A program made the position numbers and the translations under genes. The notes under the pieces were generated by a model that saw nothing but the letters and a program-made list of their open reading frames with translations, was not told where the DNA came from and did not search any database. 64,000 bases of DNA from Reticulitermes lucifugus (Eukaryota; Arthropoda; Insecta; Blattodea; Rhinotermitidae), in the NCBI GenBank assembly GCA_026260175.1, contig JAKCWW010000118.1, forward strand, positions 78,760-142,759, in the 5' to 3' direction. Below are positions 1-13,552 of this stretch, one piece after another. Numbering within the stretch: position 1 is the first letter of the stretch; the number at the start of each line of letters is the position of its first letter.

Positions 1-110
1 TACCACCTTCATGTGCCGATTGTCTAAAAATCTGGTAGCCTCAACCTCCTGGGACCCTAAGGGCCTGTCAAGGCCTGTAATGGGATTGCTTTTTTACAGG
101 CTGGGGATCC
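1..110 (+). repeat. SINE-type tail repeat, copy 1 (cut by window edge)
   Basis: It carries the blocks tgccgattgtctaaaaatct, tcaacctcctgggaccctaa and cctgtaatgggattgctttt. The same three blocks in the same order occur at 8230-8390 and 58970-59082, so this is an interspersed repeat. The 5' part lies outside the window. Confidence 0.7.
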
Positions 111-1589
111 GGTGTTTGGATTCCGGTAAGATTAAGGGATTTAATTATTTCTTCTTTAAAATAACCACACCGGCTCCTATTCAATGATTATCGGGAGCTC
201 CTCCTCTGGTGGTAAGCGGCTCAGGCGTGAAGCGGACAAATAATTTCAATATAGTGCCGAAGTTAAGAATGAGTGATGGTATACAGACAAGTCCCTTACC
301 TTTACTTTTACATTTACTTCCTTTTCTAACGTAACAAACAAAGTATCTTGACTGGCATCAAAGTTGCAGGAGAAATGTAAGTTTGCTTCTGGTGTGCTTA
401 TAGTAAGTTTAAGAAACCTCTATCGAAAGTTTTAGGATGAGCATGTACATGGACATGTTGATAGTGTAATCCTATCTTTCGTTACAGACAAAGACACTAG
501 AACAAAAATTTAATGTTCAGGAGTGATAATGTATAGGCATTATCCGAAATGTTTATAAAGGGGCTGCGTCCCTACTTTCTTCATACGCGCATAAGTAAAT
601 TTGTATTGTCTATATTCAGTTTCTTTTCCGCATAAAGATGACATCTTATCTACATGAAGAAGTTTAAAGCCTGTATTAAGACAGATTGATCCTTTGAATA
701 AGTTTTCCCTACAGATAAGTTGCTAGGAAACAACTTGCAGCTTGGCTTACTCAGGTGAAATTTACCAGAAATCTCAAAGACACAGGATAAATAGAGAGTC
801 CCTCTAAGTGTAAGATTTAACTTTGTTTCATAATGAGCAAATTACAAAATCAGGGATATAAAATCGGAATTGTGTTTTCTTTACTTTTCCTTTCAGTATT
901 AGGCTAACATTTTTTACCACCTGTCTTAACAATTATTTACATGATATTGCAAACACACTTGCACACATACACACGCGCGCGCGTGAACGTGAATTCGTGT
1001 GCTTCCTTTGTGCCACAGCAAAGTACAAAGGTTTGCTCAAATATGCAGCACACGTGCATTTCAAGTTTATTGGCGCAAAAAGACACCGAACACCAAATTG
1101 GGAAATAACATAGGCGCAGCAGATAAGCTCAGTGCACGATAGAATAACAGGCCTTCTCTAGAGACACACCGGGATACAATGTTGTACGGAACTGAAATAG
1201 TACTAATTACGGAACAGGAGTGAGAAGAGGTATCGGCTGACCACAGAAAAGACGAAAATCAAATTTGGAGTAGAATGAAGGAGCTAATTCCTATTGTAAC
1301 GTGTGGTGATAACTGTGAAAGATGTGAAATTTATAGAGCTAATCAGCAGTAGAGATGCAAAAAATATTTAATTATGATTGCGTTATATATTCCCAAAATT
1401 AATAGGTAGCACGTGTATTACACTTCATTGAATACAGGCCTAGATCATAGGAAAAATCAGATGGGAAATATGATGAATTATAGAATTAGCACCCAAATTC
1501 CCAGGAGACCATCGACAGTTATACATATCAAGACATAACAAAACTTTGGTTTACACATTCGTATAGAAGCGATCCAATAGCGTATGTAT

Positions 1590-1805
1590 AGATCGGGATA
1601 GCGTAGTTGGTATAGAGACTCGCCACGGGATGGAGGTCCGGAGATCGAATCCCGGTGGAGGCGTGATTTTCTGCACACGTCCAGACCGGTCTTGGGGCCC
1701 ACAATCCTTCTGCAAAATGGGTACCGGGTCTTTTTCCAGGGGGCATAGCGGCCGGTGCCTGGTTTTGACCACCCACCTCCATCTAGCGACGAATTTAAAA
1801 AAAGG
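1590..1805 (+). repeat. tRNA-derived SINE
   Basis: The head resembles a tRNA: a box A-like gatagcgtagttggta near 1596 and a box B-like gagatcgaatcccgg near 1641. The body runs to gcatagcggccggtgcctgg and cacccacctccatctagcg. The element at 40433-40622 on the other strand has the same final module, so both belong to related families. It is not a functional tRNA because the cloverleaf is incomplete. Confidence 0.65.
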
Positions 1806-1861
1806 CTAGGTAACTGATTGCCTGGGCGTTTCCCCCACTGATCGACTACTAATTATATGTT

Positions 1862-2055
1862 TGTCTCTCTCTCTCTCTCTCTTTCCGTCCTTCCTTCTAT
1901 CTGTCTATCTATTTATCTATCTATCTATCTATCTGTCTATCTATATATCTATCTATCTATCATCTATCTACCATCCTTCTCCTTGTCTGTCTTTGTTTAT
2001 CAGTCTGTGTCTCTCCGTAATTCTGTCTGTCTGTGTGTCTGTCTGTCTGTGTAAC
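1862..2055. repeat. Compound microsatellite (CT)n / (CTAT)n / (CTGT)n
   Basis: The tract begins with CT dinucleotides, passes through CTAT/CTGT tetranucleotides and ends in CTGT/GTGT repeats. Open frames across it (serine/leucine/tyrosine-rich) are artefacts of the repeat. Confidence 0.95.
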
Positions 2056-3534
2056 TAAATTGCTTTATTGTAAAGATACTCGTTTGTGGAGCTGGCAGTT
2101 ATATAGACCATTGATGAATCTTCTATTACGAAAAACAGAATTTCTCTTACCACAAAAAAAAAATGTTTTCCATAATTTGTGTAGTTGCCTATGAGACATA
2201 ATTTGCGAAGGTAGTTCTAAACTTAGAATAATTGCAGTAAACATTTTTATTTTGTTCCCATTTTAGAGATATAAGCCTAATTTTGAACACATCTGTGCAA
2301 AGTTGAAAAATCATTACAATTAATGTGTGGTAAAGAAGTTTAATTTTTCAATTGTTTTGTAATGTCATTGCATGTTTTTGTATGAGAAAAACATTTCATA
2401 ATTTGAGCGTGCAATGTGATTTTATACGTATGAAAGGTTTTGGCAACACCAATTATCCATCACAGACAGACAAATTGATTTAATGTTATTTTTTATCCGA
2501 TTCTGATCACAAATGAAACCAGTGCAAATGAAATGACCACAAATACCACCAAGTTATATCGAAAGGTTTGGAAATTCTGTACCGCATATAGCTGGATTTA
2601 TGGAAGTACCTTGTTAAACTTCTGCGGTGAGAAATTTTCGCTCTTCGGTCATAATAGAATTCTTCCAAGTCTCTGATGATTCATTGTTCATATCCTACGT
2701 CCATTGGATTCGACTAATAATTTGGCTCACGGATAGGACTAAACTCCTCTCGTCTGCCCTCTCCATTTGAGAGTGTCAATACATCAGCAAATTAAACTAT
2801 ATCTTACACACACTTTAGGCCTTTTCGCTCAATTTTGTGTAATTATGTCAAGAACTTGTATATGTATGTTAAAACTTATTGGAAATAAAGTATGTAATTC
2901 CTTTTACTCTATAACATTTGGTTAAAATATGTTACGCTCCCACAAATATTTAGCGATTAAACCAGAATTGGTTGTTGAGACTCATGAAAAGCTGAGTCTG
3001 ATTTTGTGTATAATGTTATTGCAGTTGCAATTTTTAGTATGGCTGCCCAGTATGATTAAAAATAAAGATTGGTTTAGTAAATATGCAGAGAGACAAGCAA
3101 ATAAACAGATATATATGGTGAAGGTAAAAAACATTTTTACTTTGTTTGCCTTTGTTTCGATTTTCGAAGAGCTAAAAACCTAAAATTGGTTTATTCTTAA
3201 TTCTGGGCGTTTATTTCCTTTATATCAGACGTAAATCTTAAATCTGTATCTACATAAGACCTAACTCCCTCTTCTGAGAATGAGAAACAGCACATGAAGT
3301 TGACAGACGATTTCTGATGTGTTTCCCGTGTCTTAATATCATAACAACATGATTTCATTTAGCTTCGAGCGGGTTGTTGTTGTTGCGGTGTTTTCAAAAA
3401 TAAGAATTTATTCATTACAGCGGCTAGGCCATGGTCTGGATGAATGGAGAATCTGTTTCCGATTTCCGCGAGAGAAGGGAATGTTATCTTCAGCTCCTCT
3501 TTCTTTTATAATCAGGTATAAAAGAGTCTTATAC

Positions 3535-3606
3535 CCATTATATTATAATATAATATAATTATATAATTATAATATATTATTTATAAATAATTATATTATA
3601 ATATTC
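3535..3606. repeat. AT-only low-complexity tract
   Basis: The tract consists of about 70 bases of almost pure A and T with short TATAAT-like units and internal inverted symmetry, able to fold on itself. Confidence 0.85.
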
Positions 3607-4811
3607 TTTACTATCTATAAGCCTGCATTTTAGTGTTATGAGAGAAATAGACTACCGTCTACATAAACTGAGGTTTTCGTAGTTTTCTTCAGTTTCGTTA
3701 AAATGCTGTCGATATTACGCTTTAAAATAGAACAATATTTACCGGGTTTCTTCACATTTTTTCTTCTCTTCTCTCTTCTTTTTCTGCATAATATTTTGAA
3801 GTAAAATGGCGTCGTTAAATTACCTTAGAATCAAAGTGCTGGCGAATTGTAAAACAGCGGAATAAACTGAAGAGTGTGATGCATGTGACAGGAGATAGGA
3901 AAGGACATGAAAATTTAGCCAATTTGGCTGCAGGATATATTTAGTTCCCTTCAGAGTCAGGACTGCCACCATCATTTTTCAGGTTGGAACATTCTGTTCA
4001 GAAGGTGTAAGGAAGAGAGGACGGGTTATTTCGCCGAGTTCATGAACAAAACAAAGTGCCTGGAGAGCTAGTTGCGGGCTGGGGGTGTGGGGTGGATAGA
4101 AGCAGACCATTAATGTTGTTTTCCTTTTGTCAAGTTGAACACAAGACGGGGAACATTATGATCAAGACTTGAATCTGAAGACATAACCAAAACCAAGGCA
4201 GATGGTGTTGGAAACCTGGCATGCACGATTTACATCAAACCTGTAAATGAACGAGTGTAGGAGAAGTGAAAATTGCCTAAAGACGCGAGAGACAGGAATA
4301 GCGGAGAAAACTCTGCTTGTTTGTCGATTCTAGATGAAAATGCTTTCCACGACGGGTGGAAAGGTGGTTGGGATAGGATGTCTCGATGCCCTGAAGGGTT
4401 CCATGGCCCTACGGACGCGTGTTCGTGCTACGGCACAAAGTTAAGGGCATGCAGGTCTGCGTCACCACCAAGCAGCAGCATCTACACGTATCTGCCGTTA
4501 ATTATGAACTAAGTCTGTCATTCTGCCACCCCCACAGGCAGAAATAATGTTATTGGCCTCGTTACTTGGAACGACATGTTGAAGCGTGAACGCACAAGAA
4601 GCCGCGCCGTCGTGCTTATTTGCATTTTGCTGCGTCGTAGTGACACCCAAACGCACACACGCCTCCCCACTTGCCGCTAACCGCTACATCCATGAAAACG
4701 AAAAGATCTGCTAATGGTTATGTTATGGTTGGTGAAGAAAAGTTGTCACTGTGATTAAGCACCATAATTTAAAGAAGTTGACTCACAGGAGGGAATGACG
4801 TTAAATTACAC

Positions 4812-4935
4812 ACATGGATAGCTCAGTTGCATGACTTACTGCGGTTTGGGGAACCGCGGTTCGAATTCTGGCTGGAGTAGCGGGTTTTCTCTTTGACATC
4901 ATTTCCAGACCAACCCTGAGGACACTCTTGCTTCC
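4812..4935 (+). repeat. tRNA-derived SINE head
   Basis: The box A-like tggatagctcagttg and box B-like gcggttcgaattctgg are spaced like a tRNA promoter. The following text (gggttttctctttgacatca) diverges from the SINE at 1590. The 3' end was not defined. Confidence 0.55.
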
Positions 4936-5330
4936 TATCTGGATCAGTCTGCGACTCTAAAGCAGCTGGAGTTTGAACCTGAACTCCTACATCTATCTAG
5001 GAAAACGGTTCAGAATTCATGAACTTGTACTGCCATTTCTACAGGCCTATACGTTAGTGGTAGTGTTGAAGATATTGCAGGATTCGACGTTAAAATAAAA
5101 TGTGACTCCTTCCTCTTACTTTCTTAACAATTTTCCATTCATACTCATCCTAACTTTCTACGCTACACAATGTGTGAAGCAGAAATGCGTTGTCAAATAA
5201 CCAAAGAACTGATCAAATCTTTGGCAAATGATATCCAGTTGTATTTTATGGATACTATTTACTAATAAGGACAGCGAGAAACAAAACTCTAATTTATCGT
5301 AAACCAGTTTATTGTTTACAGCACACTAAA

Positions 5331-5350
5331 CGTTTCGGCCATTATCAGGA
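5331..5350 (-). repeat. CTGANGA...GAAAC motif, degenerate copy
   Basis: The minus strand reads cctgataatggccgaaacg. The spacing and GAAAC end fit the motif discussed for the foldback at 21.5-22.2 kb, but the stem is reduced to GG/CC. Confidence 0.4.
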
Positions 5351-7794
5351 TTTATAAAAAATAAATAGATGTCACTACATATTTTTCCTTAGTGTGGGGG
5401 CTCACCGTTATTAATACTCTAGTTATTTTGTGTTAGAAATTTATTTTTGTAGCTCATATTTTTTATTTTCTTATTCTGATTGTTGAAATAATATGCAAAC
5501 GTTAACTAATCAAACACGAAGATAGTTATGTACAAGGGAAAATTTGCCTTTCTTGTGTATGGAGGTGAAATTTCAGGCTTAGTATCCGTCCGCTTTTCTC
5601 TTTTGAATTTTCTTTGCCTAAGATTTTGTATGTTTTGCACATTGTCATTACGCGTGCTAATAACACCGCCCATCTCGCCCTTATTTTTATGTACTTTTCT
5701 ACACCTGAGTACGTAAATTAGTATCACTTGGAGCTGTATGAAACTTTATTCCTAAAAATGAATAATCACTCTGCGTCATAAAATTTAGCACAGTGTCATG
5801 ACGCCTGGAGATTCTCATTACATGCCTGTGTGCCGCTCAATTTCCTTGTCATTAAATCGTATTCAAATTATGTAGACTCAGTCAATGCTAAAGCAACCAT
5901 ACATTTCCTGAACCCTTGCTCAGATTCCCTTTGTTATATGCCCGAAAGGATTGAAGTTAAAGGATAAAATAATGATGGGGGAAGATAACTGTTGCGGCGA
6001 ACCGTAACGACAATAAAAGCCCAACGATGATGAGATGTTTGGAAGGGTAAAGAAGACGCCGTTCTGATGCTGTTGCAGAATTCTTCGTTGCGTCTATCCC
6101 TTTATACTTCTAACTTTTTTCCCTCTAAAACAGGGGTAGTCAAAATTTTATTTTTAAAATGGTTCAGATAATGTAGCCTGTATTGTCTCTAAATTCTTCT
6201 ATTTCTTTTATTGTAATTTAAGCAGCATTTTTTCATAACTCTGGAACAATTAATATATAATTGTTACAAGGGACATAATAGGTGCTCGACGCAGACAGAA
6301 TGTTAGTTAACGAGATTAGTAGAATTGGCTGTGAAATATAAACCTATTTTGGCTGAAGATATCAGGCGGCTAAGTAAAAATTGGAATAATTACAGTATAG
6401 GCGCACCAGAAATTAGTGCACAAAGCCCAAAGAAGAAGAAGGATATTCAAAATTGTTGGTTTTATTGACAGCACAATCTAAGGCACCTATTGTCTTCCAT
6501 AGCTAAAGCTGAGTCGTGGGTTCGAAAAATGCTTGTAGAATTAACACGCCTTAGTCATGTTCTGATTTGTGTTATGCTGAATATGTTGTTATTCTGCAAG
6601 GACAAAAACCTCTGAAAAAGAGTCTTCCCATATATAAAAATAAGGATTCATATTTTCAAAATTTATTTCTGAAATGGAATAGGACAAAGGCTGTAATTCC
6701 TAAACGCCGTTGAAGATTAAATAAATTTATTTCAAATTATGTAAACTTTTTCTCACTACTTTTCACCACAAAATTGAAATCTAAGTAGGCAAGAAACTAA
6801 GTAGCAAGTTAATTAACTTACTAATTTGTTCAGTAACTTACTCAATGATATTTTAACTTTTTCTTCTTGTACACCGGACATTTTTGCGAAGATATACTTT
6901 TTTGCAAGAAAGCCTGAATATTGGTATGACGTGAATGTAATTCAAATATTTAATGACACATGAAAACTAAACACATCATCATAATACCTGTTGATTTCTA
7001 GTTCAAGTTACCTCAGTGCAGTATGTCTCATGCAATGCCACATTTTCTTTTTCGTCTTTTATGCATAGGTACATTTGTGTTTGTTGGCACTCATAAATTT
7101 TGCTCATAAGGTCCTCATGTTTTTTTCTGCCTTGGTTTATATATTTCCGTTTATGTTCTTTGCAGTTTATAAAGCGTTCAAATACGTAAAAACAAATTAC
7201 GAGTGCATAACGAATTAGAAGAAAAAGAAACAAATAACATAAAAACAATTTTTTTTACACTGAGGAAGCGGAATATATAAAATTGATAAAAATAAAAAAA
7301 TACTTTGTCAGCAACAGTTTAAAAAAGTACAAACCAATCCAATGAAGTAATGAAACGTGGTTAAACTTATCTTATTTTTTTATCATATTTTGTGAATTAT
7401 AACCAAATATGTAGAAAGGCATTGCATTTCAATTCATTACTACTTTAGTAAACAGTCTCTTGAAAGATACCAAATATTCAAGGACAGTAATGCATGAGAA
7501 AATCCTTGTTTAGATTAGAGTATAATGGCGGATGGCATTGATGCTTTCCATAATAACGGATAATTTCTCAATCAAGATATCATCAACAGCACAAGAAATG
7601 GCGTTTTTATTATTTAAGAAACAATAACATTCACTAATTAACCAACAAATAGGTAGAGAGAGTTGTTTCATTTTAAGGCCCTGTAATTTGCTAAAATTAT
7701 ATAGCGTCGGTGGTTGATGAATGAAGAAATATCATGAAGCACGGGTGGTGTGATAATTACTGAAGAAATCGAAGTACTTAGAGAAAACCCATTA

Positions 7795-7866
7795 GGAGAA
7801 TTTTTCTCCAGCTACTTCGGCTTTTCTCTGCCAGGGTTTTTCCACCAAAGCTCCATAATCATATTC
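7795..7866 (+). repeat. Fragment of the SINE family seen at 26836-27119
   Basis: The stretch with ctacttcggcttttctctg and ccaccaaagctccataat matches the middle of that SINE (read on its minus strand) over about 60 bases with several differences. No tRNA head or tail remains. Confidence 0.5.
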
Positions 7867-8229
7867 CACTCATCAACCACAGATGTCAAGAGCCTAAACT
7901 CAGCAATTCACAGAGTCGTTAAATAAAACATTTCTCTGAATGTATTCGTGATTTAGCTATTTTTATTTGCTTAAATTCAGCTACATAGGTTATAAAGCTA
8001 TGGCATTAAATGTGAAGGGAATCATAGATGCTGAGTTGTATAAACTGAAGGAGAAAGTGTTCACAGCCAATTTCCAATGTACAACGTACTGTCGTTTTAT
8101 TTAACCCATTATTTAATGCGTGAGCCTTTTACAGTCTGACTGATTCCTGGGCTATTTAAAGAAGCTCTTTTACCTTCAAAAGTTAAAATATTTGAGATCA
8201 GATATTTAAATTCAGCCTCTAATAGAAAT

Positions 8230-8390
8230 GAATACCAGGGATACTTCCTGGGGCGGGGTAAAGGCGGCCGGTGTGTAGGGCTGGCAACCTTACCATTTTT
8301 ATTTGCCGACTGTCTAGAAATTCTGGTACACTCAACTTCTTAGAGCTGTAAGGGTCTGTCCAGGCTTGTAATGGGATAGCTATAACTTTT
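8230..8390 (+). repeat. SINE-type tail repeat, copy 2
   Basis: It contains the module ggggtaaaggcggccggtg followed by gccgactgtctagaaattct and cttgtaatgggatagct, matching the repeats at 1-110 and 58970-59082. The first module is shared with other SINE-like elements in the window. Confidence 0.7.
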
Positions 8391-9849
8391 TTAGATATTT
8401 AAATTAATATTTTCTCTTATATAAAGCTGTGAAATATCTTAGGCAATTACCAGAATTTCGGAAGAATCTGCTGTGTCTCTGTTCAGAGTAGAAAGAAAGT
8501 CTGTCCTGTAGGTGGCGGTAGCAGGCACTTCATAAACTTTGCTTCCTATCTATCAAACATCTTGGCTTCCTTTTCCAGAAGACCGAAGTTTAATATGAAT
8601 GAACAGCCAAACCTCAATTCTCAGACGGGATGTTGAACTTAAATTTTTGGGTCAGGGGGATAGTGATTTGGAATGAGGTGAGGTTGACTTGTTTAAATTT
8701 ATTATCTTGGAAATTTCCCGGCCAGGCTGAAAAAATCATGAAAGGCGTTAATTCAGGTATAAGGCAGCAATGCAAAAATTCGAAACCTCTATCTTTCACA
8801 CGCAAGTGTAGCTTTTCTTTTTACCGCTACACAACACTGACTGACGCGATCCTTCTAGCTTAATGGTTGTATATCCTTGAACAAGATCACCGGTTCTGCT
8901 GCAGTTACCACAGTATTCACAGCAGTACAAAAACGTATATGTAGAGGATCATTAACTAACGCAAACAAATTATTAGACCGACCGCACGTTAGGGGTCGCC
9001 TGAGGCATCGACCGATGTTCCGATGTATGGAAACTGATGGAGCATTTCGGTCACGCGTATTCAAATGAGTGAGCTTGCTGTGGTGATCGCCCCACCCCAC
9101 CCTACCCCTGTCTATAATGGTGGCGGTGAAGCCATCATTAAAACCGCGAATGTTACAATCATCAAATACGTGACGGATTGAGGACGTACTGTGATAAAAA
9201 TAATTTAGGAGCACGGACTCAAAAACAGTGCTGTCACTACAGTTTTGATGTTAAGAAATATGACAGAGCATTTTTATGGGCGTTTAATACTAAGCAAATA
9301 TAACACGTAATGGAGAGTTCTTGCCTGCCACATCGCATTTTTAACTCCGTAATTTCGCTACCCTTTTCTGTTACATTTGGTAGCGAATGTCTCTTGCAGA
9401 CCAAACATCTACAAGTGTGTAATGACATAGAAACCTAAAGATTGTTTTTTCTCTTTATGATAAAGTATATAATACTGACATGAAGTATTCAGTTCCTACC
9501 TTGCAGAAAATACATTGTCATAATTATAAAATTTAGTCATTTGATGTTGTATAAGAAATATTGGCATGATGGTCTTTTGGTCCATGACGCTATATAGATC
9601 ACTGTGTAAGTAACAGCTTCTTAGATGAAGTCTTCTTATCTTTATGAAGGACGCAGCAGGCCTTTCCAAAGCTTCTTAACGTCTCCAAATCTACTGAACG
9701 TTACACAAGACCCTGACTCCAGCTACAAAATGAAAGGCACGTGACGTATACTGGTATATACAATATAGTTATTAGTGTGGGTTAAATAGTTAGTTAAGGA
9801 TTAAGAAAAATCATACCTAACTATCCAACAAATTTACTAACTACGTAAC

Positions 9850-10476
9850 TAACTATTTAATCCACGGAGCAAAGTTTTTCTTGAGAAGCGTAAATTTCCT
9901 GAGCTAGTCCAAATATTCTCCACATTATATGGAATCTGCAAGTTCATTACACTTTCACAAGTACCAGCCACTTGTCCCTATCCTAAGCTAGACGGATCTA
10001 GTCTACGCCCTCCCATCTTAATTCGTTAAAATATTTTGGAATATTATCTTCCCATTTACCTTTACGCCTTCTAAGTGGTCCCTTTTCCTCAGGTTTCCCC
10101 ACCAAACACCTGTAAGCATCTCTCATCTCCCAATACGTGCTACAGGCCTCACCCATCTCTTCCTTCTGCATTTGATCACCCGAATAACATTTGGTGAGAA
10201 GTGCAAATAATAAAGCTCCTCATTACGCAACTTCCTACATTCCCCTTTTCCCTCTTTCCTCTTAGGTCCAAATATCTTCCTCGGCACGCTATTCAACAAC
10301 ACCCTCAGCAACATTATGTTTCTGTATATCTTAAATTTATATTTTTGGAGAGCAAACGGTGGGAAGTTATTTTTCGGATAGTAGCAGGTATTCCTTGAGT
10401 CCAATCTGCTCTTAATTTCTTCGTAAATGCAATATTGATTCGTTAGCCTCGTTCCCATATATTTGAAATTTGCCAA
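9850..10476 (-). mobile_element. RTE-type non-LTR retrotransposon, 3' end (degenerate)
   Basis: On the minus strand 117 codons at 10123-10476 remain open and read FKYMGTRLTNQ, EEIKSRLDSRNTCYY, RKIFGPKRKEG, RNEELYYLHFSPNVIRVIK and RKRWVRPVAR. These match the C-terminal part of RTE-like reverse transcriptases after the polymerase core. Further on (to about 9850) the frame is broken, but the end text is shared with the LINE end at 62885-63060. The element is truncated at its 5' side and is not functional. The clade name is from recall of the family's C-terminal motifs. Confidence 0.8.
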
Positions 10477-11539
10477 AATCCTGCAACGTAGAATGCTGTA
10501 AACCGAATAAGCTCTTGGTATTAAGTAGAAGGTCCGACTTACGTGACTCCATATTGCTGGGATAAAATGGAAATTAGTAATTACTTAGCAGGGAAATAAA
10601 TTTCCTGCAATAAAACCAAAAGCTATACTTAAGTGCACTGCCTACTTACCTGCCCACCTCCTTACCTAAAAAAATAAAAGAATTTCACTTCGCAGAATTT
10701 TATAAAGAAATTACTAACTTGTGACCCTAAATTTTGTAGGTAACTAATTACACTTAAAAGAAATTTCTTGCGAAAATTAGAGCTCTATCTCACCTCAGTT
10801 GTGTATATCTGATCATGGAACAGCCTGAAAATGTAGTCTTTAAATTTTTCAAGTAAGCTATATGTTGCTCTTATTTATTCACTGTAAAGACAGGACGAAG
10901 TTATAGTAGAAATAAGGAGTAGAAAATGGTAAATATTTGAAAACAGGTTAAGAAAGTGCGAATGTTGAACAGAGAGATATATACTGGACTGGAAGCGTCA
11001 AGCGAGTAGAACCAGAGGAAGAAAAAAAGAAAGTGAAATAGAACATACAATGATGGAAACAAAAGTTGGCAATATTTGAAATAAATGCTAAATAATGCCG
11101 AAATTTTGGTCCAAAGCCGAAATTTTGTGGACGCCTTATATTCCTTACAGTGGCAAGAATATGAAGATTATTTCTTAGGCCAAGCACTAATATTTCTGGT
11201 CTTTAGTGTGAAAAGCCGGCGTCATTCTCAAGACAGTCGATATAAATTTTGGTGGAAGAAGTACAGCTGCCAGAGTGTTACGTCTTTATGCTTTCTTTTT
11301 CCCTCCATAGTCATTGCAGACATCCTTCACGCTTGCCCATCACCGGTCCAATTATATGCCTTACACCACACTGTTTCGTATGTTGTTTCAACTCTGGGTC
11401 TCAGACCGAGTTTTACTTACAAACCGGAACTTGACTAGATTCAGAGAAATGGAGTTAACTCTTCATTGACGTAAATTTACCTCTGTAATTATTAAACACC
11501 ACACTACAAAGAGGCCCAAAAGTGTGGGAGTAAATTTAT

Positions 11540-11712
11540 AGCTCCACATGTCCTTGGCCTCCAGACTATGGAAAGATAAGAGACCTCCATTGCCAGTATC
11601 CATTGAATAGGTCCCGAGGTCTATCTGGACGTTTGGGAGAAAAGAATGATCTCTGCCACTGCTGGAATTCGAACCTCGTTTACTCTGTCATTCATCCCGT
11701 TGCCTAATCGCT
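11540..11712 (-). repeat. Possible tRNA-derived SINE fragment
   Basis: The minus strand has a box A-like tagcgattaggcaacggg and a box B-like gaggttcgaattcc about 30 bases apart. No second copy was recognised in the window, so the assignment is weak. Confidence 0.3.
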
Positions 11713-11748
11713 AAAATTATGTATTTTAACCACTCTGACACTTACTTT

Positions 11749-12056
11749 GCCGATCCCAGTGTCCGTGCTGTCTAAGGCATTGGTCTGCGGCCGCTCGCTT
11801 ATTGGGATTGTGGGTTCGAATCCCACCGAAGGCGTGGATGTCTGTCTCTTGTGAGTGTTGTGTGTTGTCAGGTAGAGGTCTCTGCGACGGGCNNNNNNNN
11901 NNNNNNNNNNNNNNNNNNNNNNNNNNNNNNNNNNNNNNNNNNCCTCGTCCAGAGGAGTCCTACCGAGTGTGGTGTGTCTAAAGTGTGTGATCGTGAAGTC
12001 TCGAATAATGAGGCGGCCTAGGCCCCCAAGGGGCTGTCGAGCCATTGAAAAAAAAA
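11749..12056 (+). repeat. SINE family C (tRNA-like head, A tail), interrupted by an assembly gap
   Basis: The head reads gccgatcccagtgtccgtgc ... ggtctgcggccgctcgcttat with box B-like gtgggttcgaatcccacc. The body has agaggtctctgcgacgggc, and the tail ends gggctgtcgagcc followed by an A run. Fifty undetermined bases (11893-11942) fall inside. Other copies are at 25652-25908, 26530-26653 and 57152-57379. They predict that the gap hides about 10 bases rather than 50. Confidence 0.85.
11893..11942. other. Assembly gap of 50 N
   Basis: A run of 50 N lies within a SINE. The round number suggests a placeholder, not a measured size. A single N also occurs at 21783 inside a foldback arm. Confidence 0.98.
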
Positions 12057-13129
12057 CACATATTTTATCGTAATAGAAAACAGCCTAAGTTATTAATTGG
12101 TCATATGGAAGAGCGCCCTTCTTCAGAAACTGATAGTCGCTTAGCTGCTCAAGGAACTTGCCGGCTTTGGTGGAAGCAGAAATTTCATTAATATTTACAC
12201 AATAGCAGGCCACTAGTGCCTAATTCTGAGCAGCAGTTCTATTAAATTTATCTAATAGTGGAAAGAAAAATCTATCAGCATTCTGAAGAGAAGTACAATG
12301 ACAAGAACGAAGAGTTAGGTTCCCTTTTGCGTCTTCCGCTTCATTCATCATTATTACAGATTTTACGTCACATGATTAGTATCCGTTCGACTGGATAGCC
12401 CTTGCGCGGAGTGCAATGGGGATGAATAGATTTCGCCTACCTGTCAGGAACAGAACTATCTACAAATGCGCAGTCTTTTCAAACAGCAGGATCGGACTGG
12501 TTGGAAAATTGACTCGTGATCAAAAAATTCACAGCAATCTGATTACAGAAGTTTTACCATTCCAGGAAAAGTATAAAATTTTACAAAAATTAAATTGCAG
12601 ATATTAAAATAGTCAAATGTTAGTCTAGTTTAATAATTACAATATGATCCTTTAAGAATAGTAGTTACTACATGCTTTCCTCTTCTTTAACACCAAGAGC
12701 TATGTAATTTCTCAAAATAACTTTTTATTATTCTCAGAATAATGAAGTCCTAGTTTCATAAATAACATTAACAGATGGTTTTATGTAATGGAGATGGTTA
12801 TAACTCCTGTCTTGAAGAAACTAAATTTTTAAATAATGATATGAGATTGCAGTAGGTCTCTACGGCCATAGGTCTATGCAATAGGAAATCAGGATTTATG
12901 AGTTTTACTGGGAACTGCATGTTGGGTGTTCTTTACTAACTGAATAACAAGACAGGCAATGTACGTGTACGTAATTTCCACATTATCTCACACAGGGCAC
13001 GATTTTCGGAAACATTTATTTAACATAAACCGGAGTTTGGTTTTGTCTGCAAACTTGTCTGAAACATTTCTGATTCTAAGAAGAATTCAATGAGAAATTG
13101 TCGTAATTTTACATAGGTCTTCATGTAAA

Positions 13130-13320
13130 GTACCCGTTATTTTTGTCAGATTTTAATGAAACTTGGATTTTCTCGAAATATTTTCAAAAAATACTCAAAT
13201 TTCATGAAAATCCGTCCAGTGTTCGGTGGGAGCCGCATTGTTCCAAGCGGACTGATGGACGGACGGACAGATAGAGAGACAGACATAACGAAACTAATAG
13301 TTGTTTTTCTCAATTTTCGA
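13130..13320 (+). repeat. Interspersed repeat with GGAC/GACA-rich end
   Basis: The text catgaaaatccgtccagtgt followed about 40 bases later by gatggacggacggacagata is of a type common in arthropod genomes. No second copy was found in this window, so the assignment rests on recall. Confidence 0.35.
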
Positions 13321-13552
13321 AATCGCCTAAAAACTTCACGCCGATATCACGTCTAGAAATCTGTCTGTCCGTGACCTAATATCGTCAACTAATACAATGG
13401 ACAAATATTCTTGAAATGTTAAATTTGAGGTTCTCACGGCGTTAATTTTTACTGAGTTAAAAATATCTAAAGAATACTGCAATTTGGGATGTGACACCTT
13501 ATAGACTGGTAGAATTTTACAGGCTTTTCAAAAAGCTTTTGACCTCCATATT

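Noticed and set aside
1857-2058. Two 65-codon frames rich in serine, leucine and tyrosine
   Set aside because: They are translations of a microsatellite.
6130-6160. hAT-like terminus caggggtagtcaaaat
   Set aside because: No matching inverted end or target duplication was found nearby.
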